This document shows positions 56,940 through 64,000 of a stretch of 64,000 bases of DNA, one piece after another. Every line of letters begins with the position of its first letter. Position 1 is the stretch's first letter. Source of the DNA: Rheinheimera nanhaiensis E407-8 (GTDB lineage Bacteria > Pseudomonadota > Gammaproteobacteria > Enterobacterales > Alteromonadaceae). A program made the position numbers and the translations under genes. The stretch lies in contig NZ_BAFK01000010.1 of assembly GCF_000296695.1 (NCBI RefSeq), forward strand, positions 62,001 through 126,000, given 5' to 3'. Under the pieces are notes generated by a model. It was given only the letters and a program-made list of their open reading frames with translations. It searched no databases and had not been told where the DNA came from.

Positions 56940-58289
56940 GTGACCACCTGGACGCCCCAAAGCTGGCGCAGCCTGCCGATCCAACAGCAACCCAGCTATC
57001 AGGATCAGGCTTTATTAAAAACTGTTGAGCAACAATTACACAAATATCCGCCACTGGTGTTTGCCCAGGAAACGCGTGATTTGTTTACTCAGTTGGGTAA
57101 TGTCGCTAACGGTAATGGCTTTTTACTGCAAGGTGGTGATTGCGCCGAAAGCTTTAACGATTTCAATGCACCGAAAATCCGCGACACTTTCAAAGTGCTG
57201 CTGCAAATGGCGGTGGTACTGACCTTTGCCGGTGGGTTACCTGTGGTGAAGGTGGCGCGTATGGCAGGCCAGTATGCTAAACCACGCTCCAGTGATCTGG
57301 AAACCCTTAATGGCGTGTCGCTGCCAAGCTATCGTGGCGATATCGTCAACAGCTTCGAGTTTACCGAAGCGGCGCGCCAGCCGGATCCGAACCGCCTAAC
57401 TACGGCGTATCATCACTCTGCCGCTACGCTTAATTTGCTAAGGGCCTTTGCCCAGGGCGGTTTAGCCGACTTACATCAGGTCAGTAAATGGAACCTGGGG
57501 TTTGTGGAGTCTAACCCGTTAAAAGACCGCTATCAGGACGTGGCGCAGCGCATCCAGGAAGCGCTGCGTTTTATGGAAATTTGCGGCATTACCGCGCAAA
57601 ATTCGCCGTCTATCCGCGAAACGCAGTTATTTACCTCGCATGAAGCGCTGCTGTTAAACTACGAAGAAGCGTTAACGCGGCGGGATTCACTTACCGGCGA
57701 CTGGTACGACTGCTCTGCTCATATGGTGTGGATAGGCGAGCGTACCCGCCAGCTTGATCATGCCCATATTGAGTTTTTCCGTGGCATTCATAACCCGGTC
57801 GGAGTAAAAATTGGCCCGGGTATGCAACCGGATGAGCTGATTAAACTGATTGACGCGTTAAACCCAGACAATATTCCGGGTCGCTTAACGCTTATAACCC
57901 GCATGGGCGCCGACAAACTGGCCGATAAGCTGCCGGCACTGGTACGACGGGTACAACAGGAAGGGCGTAAAGTGGTGTGGAGCTCTGATCCTATGCACGG
58001 CAATACGGTTAAAGCCAGTAACGACTATAAAACCCGTGACTTTGAGGCCATTTTACGCGAGATCCGTAACTTTTTTGCCGTGCATAAAGCCGAGGGCAGC
58101 CATGCCGGCGGGATTCACCTGGAGATGACCGGTGAGCATGTTACCGAATGTACCGGTGGTGCTTATGGTTTAAGCGAGCATGATTTGGGTAAACGCTACT
58201 TTACCCAGTGCGACCCACGCTTAAATGCTGATCAGGTATTAGAGCTGGCGTTTTTAATTGCCGATACATTGCGTAGTGCGAAAAAATAA
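56940..58289 (+). CDS. DAHP synthase, class II (plant type)
   Basis: Condenses phosphoenolpyruvate and erythrose 4-phosphate, the first step of aromatic amino acid synthesis. The 449-residue class II enzyme starts with GTG ([16 protein letters not shown]) and has the metal Cys in [25 protein letters not shown], the PEP Arg/Lys region [27 protein letters not shown] and [18 protein letters not shown]. It is unrelated by sequence to AroF/G/H. Placement near ppsA, the maker of PEP, is suggestive but probably incidental. It has its own terminator. Confidence 0.95.
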   Translation: MTTWTPQSWRSLPIQQQPSYQDQALLKTVEQQLHKYPPLVFAQETRDLFTQLGNVANGNGFLLQGGDCAESFNDFNAPKIRDTFKVLLQMAVVLTFAGGLPVVKVARMAGQYAKPRSSDLETLNGVSLPSYRGDIVNSFEFTEAARQPDPNRLTTAYHHSAATLNLLRAFAQGGLADLHQVSKWNLGFVESNPLKDRYQDVAQRIQEALRFMEICGITAQNSPSIRETQLFTSHEALLLNYEEALTRRDSLTGDWYDCSAHMVWIGERTRQLDHAHIEFFRGIHNPVGVKIGPGMQPDELIKLIDALNPDNIPGRLTLITRMGADKLADKLPALVRRVQQEGRKVVWSSDPMHGNTVKASNDYKTRDFEAILREIRNFFAVHKAEGSHAGGIHLEMTGEHVTECTGGAYGLSEHDLGKRYFTQCDPRLNADQVLELAFLIADTLRSAKK

Positions 58290-58302
58290 CGACACATTTT
58301 GC

Positions 58303-58329
58303 AATATTAAGTGTTGAGTGCTTAATATT
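58303..58329. repeat. Perfect inverted repeat after the DAHP synthase
   Basis: AATATTAAG, nine bases, CTTAATATT. It lies between the stop and the terminator and is followed by a related GGTGTTGAATACT. Too AT-rich for a terminator by itself. Confidence 0.5.
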
Positions 58330-58349
58330 GGGTGTTGAATACTAGAGGG

Positions 58350-58379
58350 CCGGCGGGTGACACACTCGCCGGTTTTTTT
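58350..58379 (+). terminator. Terminator of the DAHP synthase gene
   Basis: CCGGCGGGTG-ACA-CACTCGCCGG with a seven-base T run; it also lies just beyond the ppsR stop on the other strand. Confidence 0.85.
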
Positions 58380-58389
58380 CTGTGCTTTG

Positions 58390-59199
58390 CTAGTATTTAT
58401 GCCGCTTTAAGCCGGTTTTGGCGATAATCTTCGCTGAGATCTCTTCTATTGATAAGTGAGTTGAGTTTAAAAACGGGATTTGCTCGCGCTGATACAGTTT
58501 TTCGACCTCCGCCAGTTCTAATTGGCACTGGCGCAATGAGGCATAACGGCTGTTGGCACGGCGCTGCTCTCTGATCTGGCTTAGCCGCTCGGGTGTAATG
58601 GTTAAACCAAACAGCTTGGCTTTATTGCGTTTTAACACCTCGGGCAGGCGCAGCTGCTCCATATCTTCCTCGACAAATGGATAATTGGCCGCTTTTATGC
58701 CGTACTGCAGCGCCAAATATAAACTGGTAGGGGTTTTACCCGAGCGGCTCACACCGACCAGAATAATATCGGCCTGATTGTAGTTCTTCAGGTTGGAGCC
58801 ATCATCATTGGCCAGGGCAAAATTTACCGCATCGATACGAAAATCGTAGGTTTGCTCATGGATACTGTGAGTGCGATGCGTTTTTGGTACCGGCGCCACG
58901 CCAAGTTCGCGCTGAATAGGTTCGACAAAGGCATTTAAAAAGTCATAGCAGATACCGTCACTGCTGTTGATAATTTGCCGCAATGCATCGTCAACAAAGG
59001 TTTGAAAGATCAGTGGCCGTTGACCCGTTGTTTTATAACGATCGTTAATACGCTGCTTTACCTGCTCAGCCATATCGGTTGTTTCAACGAATGGAATAGT
59101 AACATGTTCAAATTGCGCAGGAAAAAGCGTGAGTAACGCATGGCCAAATACCTCTGCGGTAATAGCAGTGCCATCTGAAATATAGAATGCTGTTCGCAC
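58390..59199 (-). CDS. ppsR: Phosphoenolpyruvate synthase regulatory protein (kinase/pyrophosphorylase)
   Basis: A bifunctional enzyme that switches PpsA off by ADP-dependent phosphorylation of a Thr and on again by Pi-dependent removal. The 269-residue protein (DUF299) starts with GTG ([23 protein letters not shown]) and has the nucleotide P-loop [18 protein letters not shown] near residue 150 and [18 protein letters not shown]. It is divergent from ppsA and shares its control region, the usual arrangement. Confidence 0.95.
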   Translation of the reverse strand: MRTAFYISDGTAITAEVFGHALLTLFPAQFEHVTIPFVETTDMAEQVKQRINDRYKTTGQRPLIFQTFVDDALRQIINSSDGICYDFLNAFVEPIQRELGVAPVPKTHRTHSIHEQTYDFRIDAVNFALANDDGSNLKNYNQADIILVGVSRSGKTPTSLYLALQYGIKAANYPFVEEDMEQLRLPEVLKRNKAKLFGLTITPERLSQIREQRRANSRYASLRQCQLELAEVEKLYQREQIPFLNSTHLSIEEISAKIIAKTGLKRHKY

Positions 59200-59215
59200 C
59201 TTAGCTCCGTTTTGT

Positions 59216-59230
59216 CGTTATAAAATTACA
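59216..59230. promoter_or_regulatory. HexR-like operator upstream of ppsA
   Basis: CGTTATAAAATTACA matches TGTAAT-N3-ATTACA with one perfect half and two mismatches in the other. It lies upstream of a TTTAAT-17-TAAAAT promoter for ppsA, an activating position. Binding is inferred. Confidence 0.5.
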
Positions 59231-59244
59231 TTGAAAATTAAGGT

Positions 59245-59273
59245 TTTAATTCATCTTAGCCGCGGTGTAAAAT
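59245..59273 (+). promoter_or_regulatory. Probable sigma-70 promoter of ppsA
   Basis: TTTAAT and TAAAAT spaced by 17 bases, 63 bases before the start codon. Confidence 0.4.
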
Positions 59274-59295
59274 TGCTCCGCCCTGTAATGCTATT

Positions 59296-59307
59296 TGTAA
59301 GCTTACA
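59296..59307. repeat. Palindrome in the ppsA leader
   Basis: TGTAAGCTTACA is a perfect 12-base palindrome between the likely promoter and the ppsA start, about 30 bases from the GTG. Could be an operator or a leader hairpin. Confidence 0.45.
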
Positions 59308-59336
59308 CGCCACACGACAAAAATTGGAGACGAACT

Positions 59337-61715
59337 GTGCAAGAATTTGTGATTTGGTATGAAAACCTGGGAATGCACGATGTTAACCGGGTAGGCGGCA
59401 AAAACGCCTCCTTAGGTGAAATGATCAGTAATCTGGCCAATGCCGGCGTACAAGTGCCAGGCGGTTTTGCTACCACAGCCTTTGCTTTTAACCAATTTCT
59501 TGAACAAAGCGGCGTAAACGAGCGCATTTACCAGCTGCTGGATGGCCTGGACGTAGACGATGTCACCGCACTGGCCAAAGCCGGCGCACAAATTCGCCAG
59601 TGGGTTATCGACACCCCGTTTCAGCCAGAGCTGGAGCAGGCTATTCGTGAGGCGTATCAAAAGCTGCACCCCGATGCGACGCAGGATGTGTCTTTTGCCG
59701 TGCGCTCATCGGCGACGGCAGAAGATATGCCGGATGCTTCTTTTGCCGGCCAGCAGGAAACCTTCTTAAATGTGCGTGGTTATGATGCGGTGATTATTGC
59801 CATTAAGCATGTGTTTGCGTCTTTATTTAACGACCGCGCAATTTCTTACCGCGTACACCAGGGCTACGATCATCGCGGTGTCGCGCTGTCAGCCGGTGTA
59901 CAGAAGATGGTGCGCTCCGATTTAGCCTCTTCGGGTGTGATGTTCAGCATAGATACCGAGTCGGGTTTTGAAGAGGTGGTGTTTATTACTTCATCCTACG
60001 GTTTAGGCGAAATGGTGGTGCAGGGCGCGGTAAACCCGGACGAATTCTATGTACACAAGCCGACGTTAGCGGCCGGCCGCCCGGCGGTGGTAAAGCGCAA
60101 TTTAGGCAGTAAGAAAGTTGAGATGGTGTACTCCGGTGAACAGGGCCACGGTAAACAGGTAAAAGTGGTTGATATAGCACCCGAGCGCAGCCGGCAGTTT
60201 TCATTAACCGATACCGAAGTAGAAGAGCTAGCCAAGCAGGCTGTCATTATCGCCAAGCATTACGGCCGGCCGATGGATATCGAGTGGGCCAAAGACGGTA
60301 ATGATGGCAAGTTGTATATCGTGCAGGCGCGGCCGGAAACGGTAAAAAGCCGTGAAGACAGCAACAGCATGGAGCGTTTCCAGTTACTGGCCAAGGCGCC
60401 GGTGTTGGTAGAAGGTCGTGCTATCGGCCAGCGTATTGGCAGCGGTACCGCTAAGGTATTAAGCGGCATTGAGCAGATGGACCAAATTCAGCCTGGTGAT
60501 GTACTGGTCACCGATATGACAGATCCGGACTGGGAACCGATCATGAAGCGCGCTTCGGCTATCGTTACCAACCGTGGCGGCCGTACCTGCCATGCGGCCA
60601 TTATCGCCCGCGAACTGGGTATTCCGGCGGTGGTAGGTTGTGCTGACGCCACCAGTAAGATTAAAACCGGCCAGCAGGTTACCGTGTCCTGTGCCGAGGG
60701 TGATACCGGTTTTATTTACGATGGCAAATTGGACTACAAGGTGGTGAGCAGCCGCGTTGACCAAATGCCGAAGCTGGATTTAAAAATCATGATGAACGTG
60801 GGTAACCCGGAGCGGGCCTTCTCGTTTGCCAAACTGCCGCATGCCGGTATCGGCCTGGCCCGGCTTGAGTTTATTATCAACCGTATGATTGGTGTGCACC
60901 CTAAAGCCTTATTAAATATTGATGCACAAACGCCAGAATTAAAGGCTACCATCAGCGAAATGATCGCCGGCTATGCTAACCCGGTAGAGTTTTATATTGC
61001 CAAGCTGACAGAAGGTATTGCCACCTTAGCCTGTGCCTTTGCACCGCAAAAAGTCATCGTGCGGATGTCTGATTTTAAGTCGAACGAATACGCTAACTTA
61101 GTTGGTGGTCGCCAGTACGAGCCGCATGAAGAAAACCCGATGATTGGCTTTCGCGGTGCCTCGCGTTATATCTCCGAAGACTTCCGCGACTGCTTTGCGT
61201 TAGAGGTTGAAGCCTTAAAGCGCGTACGCAATGTAATGGGTTTTACCAATGTTGAGGTGATGATCCCCTTTGTACGCACTTTAGGTGAGGCCAGCGCAGT
61301 GATTGATTTACTGGCTGAGCACGGTTTAAAGCGCGGCGAGAATGGCCTGCGCGTCATTATGATGTGTGAGCTGCCATCCAATGCCTTGTTAGCAGAGGAG
61401 TTTTTAGAGTACTTCGACGGCTTCTCGATTGGCTCGAATGATTTAACCCAGCTGACCTTAGGGTTAGACAGAGACAGTGGCCTTATCGCGCATTTATTTG
61501 ATGAGCGTAACCCGGCTATTTACAAGCTTTTGGAGATGGCGATTAAAACCTGCAAAGCCAAAGGTAAATACATCGGTATTTGTGGCCAGGGGCCTTCAGA
61601 TCATGAAGACTTTGCCGCCTGGCTAATGCAGCAGGGCATTGATAGCGTATCGCTTAACCCGGACACGGTACTGGAAACCTGGCTGTACCTGGCTGAGAAA
61701 TACGGTAAAAACTAA
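59337..61715 (+). CDS. ppsA: Phosphoenolpyruvate synthase
   Basis: Makes PEP from pyruvate and ATP (giving AMP and Pi) in gluconeogenesis. The 792-residue length equals the Escherichia coli enzyme. GTG start. N-terminal ATP-grasp domain ([35 protein letters not shown]), the phosphohistidine His419 in [15 protein letters not shown] preceded by the ATP/regulatory Thr, then the PEP-binding barrel with [21 protein letters not shown] and the catalytic Cys in GICGQGPSD. Regulated by the divergent ppsR product and probably by a HexR-like protein. Confidence 0.97.
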   Translation: MQEFVIWYENLGMHDVNRVGGKNASLGEMISNLANAGVQVPGGFATTAFAFNQFLEQSGVNERIYQLLDGLDVDDVTALAKAGAQIRQWVIDTPFQPELEQAIREAYQKLHPDATQDVSFAVRSSATAEDMPDASFAGQQETFLNVRGYDAVIIAIKHVFASLFNDRAISYRVHQGYDHRGVALSAGVQKMVRSDLASSGVMFSIDTESGFEEVVFITSSYGLGEMVVQGAVNPDEFYVHKPTLAAGRPAVVKRNLGSKKVEMVYSGEQGHGKQVKVVDIAPERSRQFSLTDTEVEELAKQAVIIAKHYGRPMDIEWAKDGNDGKLYIVQARPETVKSREDSNSMERFQLLAKAPVLVEGRAIGQRIGSGTAKVLSGIEQMDQIQPGDVLVTDMTDPDWEPIMKRASAIVTNRGGRTCHAAIIARELGIPAVVGCADATSKIKTGQQVTVSCAEGDTGFIYDGKLDYKVVSSRVDQMPKLDLKIMMNVGNPERAFSFAKLPHAGIGLARLEFIINRMIGVHPKALLNIDAQTPELKATISEMIAGYANPVEFYIAKLTEGIATLACAFAPQKVIVRMSDFKSNEYANLVGGRQYEPHEENPMIGFRGASRYISEDFRDCFALEVEALKRVRNVMGFTNVEVMIPFVRTLGEASAVIDLLAEHGLKRGENGLRVIMMCELPSNALLAEEFLEYFDGFSIGSNDLTQLTLGLDRDSGLIAHLFDERNPAIYKLLEMAIKTCKAKGKYIGICGQGPSDHEDFAAWLMQQGIDSVSLNPDTVLETWLYLAEKYGKN

Positions 61716-61725
61716 CTGACAAGCC

Positions 61726-61752
61726 ACACCCCGCGACAGCGGGGTGTTTTTT
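61726..61752 (+). terminator. Terminator of ppsA
   Basis: ACACCCCGC-GACA-GCGGGGTGT followed by T6. It ends four bases before the stop of the convergent kinase gene. Confidence 0.9.
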
Positions 61753-61756
61753 CAGG

Positions 61757-62692
61757 TTAATCTAATTGTGCTAGCGCCTGCTTTAGCTCGTCGGCTGTGG
61801 GTGGGTTACAGCCTTTGCAGGCAATATTTAGACTTGCTGCCAGCATAGCACGCGTCAAACACGCCATAAGTGTGTCAGCAGATACATGTTGCGCGTCAGG
61901 TAACCCCAGCTGCAAAAGTGCGGCCAGTAAATTTGCCCAAAAGGTATCGCCGGCACCAACCGTATCGATAAAGCGGCTGGCTTTAATCACTGGACGCTGA
62001 AGGTTATGCTGTTGCCAGAATAAAGTCGCGCCGTGCTCTCCTTTGGTAAGCGCCAGCATGGCCGCAGGCGCGGCTTGCCTGATGGCAGCGGCGGCCTCGG
62101 TAACAGGAATATGCCCATAGAGCAGCGCTAAATCTTCATCGCTGGCTTTTATATAATCGCTGTGGCTTAGCATTTCTAACACGAAAGCGCGATACGCTGC
62201 GACGTTGGTCACGGCATTAAGCCGTATATTGATATCAAGCGCGATCTGAATGCCCTTAGCTTTGGCTGCTGCAACGACCTGTCGGATCCTTGGCGCATCG
62301 TCGCTTTCAAGTGCCAGTGAGCCTAAATGTAACAGCTTACAATCTGCCGGCAGCGCCGCTATTTGTGTTTTGGCACTGATATCACGGTCAGCAATCCCTG
62401 TGCGATACAAGCTGTATTGCGGTTGCTGGTGGGCGTCTATGCTGACCATAGCCAGCGACGTTGGCTTGCTGCTGAGATAATCAAGGCCATAGATGACGGC
62501 ATTTTTCGCCAGATAATCCGCGAATGCTGTGCCAAAAGCATCCTGTGACAGTGGCGATATATAACTGACCTTGATTTGCTGGCGGGCGGCACCTATGGCA
62601 ACGTTTAACGGTGAGCCGCCAAGGCAGGGGCGATACAATCCGTTTGGCTCTGGCAGCAGATCAACAACGTTTTCTCCAATAACAGCAAGCAT
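61757..62692 (-). CDS. PfkB-family sugar kinase (fructokinase-like)
   Basis: A 311-residue ribokinase-fold enzyme. It starts MLAVIGENVVDLLPEP, has GGSPLNVAIGAARQ (sugar loop), LDINIRLNAV, SDEDLALLYG, and the catalytic DTVGAGDTFWANLLAALLQ. The conserved Asp and GAGD anion hole are intact. The pattern matches bacterial fructokinases, but the sugar cannot be proved. Divergent from a LacI-type regulator, a layout of local sugar-utilisation loci. The gene past the regulator at the edge may be the hydrolase or transporter of the same pathway. Confidence 0.88.
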   Translation of the reverse strand: MLAVIGENVVDLLPEPNGLYRPCLGGSPLNVAIGAARQQIKVSYISPLSQDAFGTAFADYLAKNAVIYGLDYLSSKPTSLAMVSIDAHQQPQYSLYRTGIADRDISAKTQIAALPADCKLLHLGSLALESDDAPRIRQVVAAAKAKGIQIALDINIRLNAVTNVAAYRAFVLEMLSHSDYIKASDEDLALLYGHIPVTEAAAAIRQAAPAAMLALTKGEHGATLFWQQHNLQRPVIKASRFIDTVGAGDTFWANLLAALLQLGLPDAQHVSADTLMACLTRAMLAASLNIACKGCNPPTADELKQALAQLD

Positions 62693-62757
62693 AGTAGTAT
62701 CCTGTGGCAGTTAGCTGTGTAAATATAGCCTTTGGCAATCAGTTAAAAATCATATAA

Positions 62758-62771
62758 CTTAATCAATTAAG
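62758..62771. promoter_or_regulatory. Candidate operator between the kinase and LacI-type genes
   Basis: CTTAATCAATTAAG is an inverted repeat of CTTAAT/ATTAAG around two bases, directly ahead of the regulator gene. It lacks the central CG of many LacI-family operators, so assignment is tentative. Confidence 0.35.
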
Positions 62772-62796
62772 AAGATAGCCTGAAGTGACTGGAACG

Positions 62797-63816
62797 ATGA
62801 GTAAATTAACGCTGAAAAGTGTTGCAAAAACCCTGGGCGTCTCAACCGCCACTATCTCCAATGCCTTTAACCGGCCTGATCAGCTATCTGTGGCACTGCG
62901 GCAAAAAATACTCAGTGCCTGCGCCGAGCTTGGCTATTTTGGCCCAAACAAAGCCGCACAATCCTTACGCAAGGGCAGCTCTGGCATAGTGGCGGTGATT
63001 TTATCTGATTCGTTGGAGTATATGGTTAGCGATCCGGTTGCCAGTCAGTTTTTGCAGGGGGTAAGCCGCGAGCTTGAGCGGCATCAGCTGCATTTACTGC
63101 TATTTTCCGGCAGCAGTACCAATTTAGAAGCGATCAGTGATTTTGTCGATGGCTTTATTTGTTATGGCGCACCGCGCAATCTGGGCTTAATTAAGCAATT
63201 AGCCAGCAGTCCGAAGAGGGTATTAACGGTAGATTTTGATTTGCCGGGCCGGCCCTCTGTTAATATTGACAATGAGCAAGCGGCGTACCAAAGCGCTATG
63301 GCCGTGTTACAGCCGGGCGACACTGTGGCCATTTTAGGGCTGCGGCTGATTGATGCTGCCGACAGTCGGCCAGTGTTGGATGCACCGCTGTGGGATAACC
63401 AAAGCTCGATAGCGCACCGCCGCCTGGATGGTTATTTGCGGGCGATGGCAGAATGCAAGCTGACACTGCAGCCAGATTATTTGTGGCATATTCCGGAGAG
63501 CACGCAGCCACATGCTCAGTTGGCGGCTAAAGCGGTGTTGGCATTAACACCACGACCGACAGTACTATTATGTATGAGTGATTTAATCGCCCTAAGCGCG
63601 ATGCGTGAAGCACTGCAACAAGGTATTGCGATACCGCAACAGCTAAAAGTAGTAGGCTTTGATGGTATAGAAGAGACGCTGCGATACCACCCAACGCTTA
63701 GCAGTGTCTGGCAGTTTAGCGACGCCAAAGGCGAGGCGGCAGTCAAAGCGTTTTTATCGGCCCAAGACAGCCCCCAGCTGCTACCATACGAGCTTAGGCT
63801 GGGGGAGAGCAGTTAG
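62797..63816 (+). CDS. LacI-family transcriptional regulator
   Basis: A 339-residue repressor-type protein: N-terminal helix-turn-helix with hinge (LKSVAKTLGVSTATISNAFNRPDQLS, hinge AQSLRKGSSGIVAVIL) and a periplasmic-binding-like effector domain (residues 65 on: LQGVSRELERHQLHLLLFSG, RVLTVDFDLPG, KVVGFDGIEETLRYHP). Start chosen at ATG; a GTG four codons earlier is possible, and neither ribosome site is strong. It probably controls the divergent sugar kinase and perhaps the gene beyond it in response to a sugar. Confidence 0.88.
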   Translation: MSKLTLKSVAKTLGVSTATISNAFNRPDQLSVALRQKILSACAELGYFGPNKAAQSLRKGSSGIVAVILSDSLEYMVSDPVASQFLQGVSRELERHQLHLLLFSGSSTNLEAISDFVDGFICYGAPRNLGLIKQLASSPKRVLTVDFDLPGRPSVNIDNEQAAYQSAMAVLQPGDTVAILGLRLIDAADSRPVLDAPLWDNQSSIAHRRLDGYLRAMAECKLTLQPDYLWHIPESTQPHAQLAAKAVLALTPRPTVLLCMSDLIALSAMREALQQGIAIPQQLKVVGFDGIEETLRYHPTLSSVWQFSDAKGEAAVKAFLSAQDSPQLLPYELRLGESS

Positions 63817-63836
63817 GCGTTCGCTCAGCGGCCATA

Positions 63837-64000
63837 TTAGCTAAGTAAGCTGGCCAGCTCTAACTGCTGCAATGCGTCACCCTGATGTTGCCAGCTTAAC
63901 GTGGCGGTTAAACTATCAAGTGACAGTGTTAGACTGGCATAGTGCCCATGGTGTTGCCAGCTTAGCTGATAACAGTTGCCTGTCAGGGTTTGGTTAAACT
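63837..64000 (-). CDS. C-terminal end of a truncated gene, runs off the right edge
   Basis: The minus strand has an open frame to the end of the window ending TAA. The last 54 residues read FNQTLTGNCYQLSWQHHGHY, then ASLTLSLDSLTATLSWQ and HQGDALQQLELASLLS. The alternating hydrophobic pattern suggests a C-terminal beta domain, like those of glycoside hydrolases. Together with the neighbouring kinase and LacI regulator, a sucrose- or glucan-cleaving enzyme is plausible, but I cannot identify it from this end. It converges on the regulator, 20 bases apart. Confidence 0.55.
   Translation of the reverse strand, partial: FNQTLTGNCYQLSWQHHGHYASLTLSLDSLTATLSWQHQGDALQQLELASLLS

Overview
The window is chromosomal DNA of a gammaproteobacterium. 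Gene content and protein style (a long GAPDH paralogue beside a normal one, PpsR/PpsA, a class II DAHP synthase, a csgBA-EFG curli cluster with a large curlin, TIGR02647 and YeaC proteins, a cbb3 oxidase) fit the Alteromonadales/Chromatiales group around Rheinheimera, Alishewanella and Arsukibacterium. That placement is inferred from memory, not from a search. Coding density is high. I see no rRNA, tRNA, CRISPR array, prophage or intact insertion sequence.

Layout. 1-3.3 kb: the 5' part of ccoN, a small lipoprotein, a small conserved-looking ORF, then yeaD and gapA leftward. 3.5-12.9 kb: a rightward carbohydrate block malQ-glgB-glgX, then gnd and purT, whose genes overlap. 12.9-17.3 kb: accessory stretch with a decayed alpha/beta-hydrolase tail, a beta-lactamase-fold hydrolase, a GFA-domain protein, an unknown exported protein and a Tat-exported PhoD-type phosphatase. 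17.4-25.7 kb: msrB, the long GAPDH, an M14 carboxypeptidase, a YfeW-like lipoprotein, a zinc-ribbon membrane protein, yeaC and a DUF349 coiled-coil protein. 25.7-36.5 kb: ansA and sppA (leftward), fadH, glgC-glgA, ydjA, asnS and a small membrane protein. 36.5-41.5 kb: the divergent biotin locus bioA / bioBFCD. 41.5-49.1 kb: a mobile-looking inverted repeat, pepE, htpX, yjdM/phnA, a class V aminotransferase, a TIGR02647 protein and a leftward moxR-DUF58-transglutaminase operon. 49.2-56.3 kb: a secreted subtilisin divergent from the curli operon csgB-csgA-csgE-csgF-csgG, closed by an opposing csgD-like regulator. 56.3-64 kb: a low-molecular-weight phosphatase, class II DAHP synthase, the divergent ppsR/ppsA pair, and a sugar-kinase / LacI-regulator pair beside a truncated gene at the right edge.

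How it fits together. Glycogen synthesis (GlgC, GlgA, GlgB) and remodelling (GlgX, MalQ) sit with lower glycolysis/gluconeogenesis (two GAPDHs, PpsA and its regulator PpsR, YeaD mutarotase, Gnd). Near-palindromic boxes of the TGTAAT-N3-ATTACA type lie between gapA and malQ and in front of ppsA, which suggests control by a HexR-like regulator: blocking at gapA, activating at ppsA. A CsrA-like ACAGGGA motif covers the glgC ribosome site. The most unusual locus is the curli cluster, whose CsgA-like subunit has about 20 repeats instead of the usual five. The order yeaD-gapA ... msrB ... yeaC ... ansA-sppA ... ydjA is a stretched version of a compact Escherichia coli neighbourhood.
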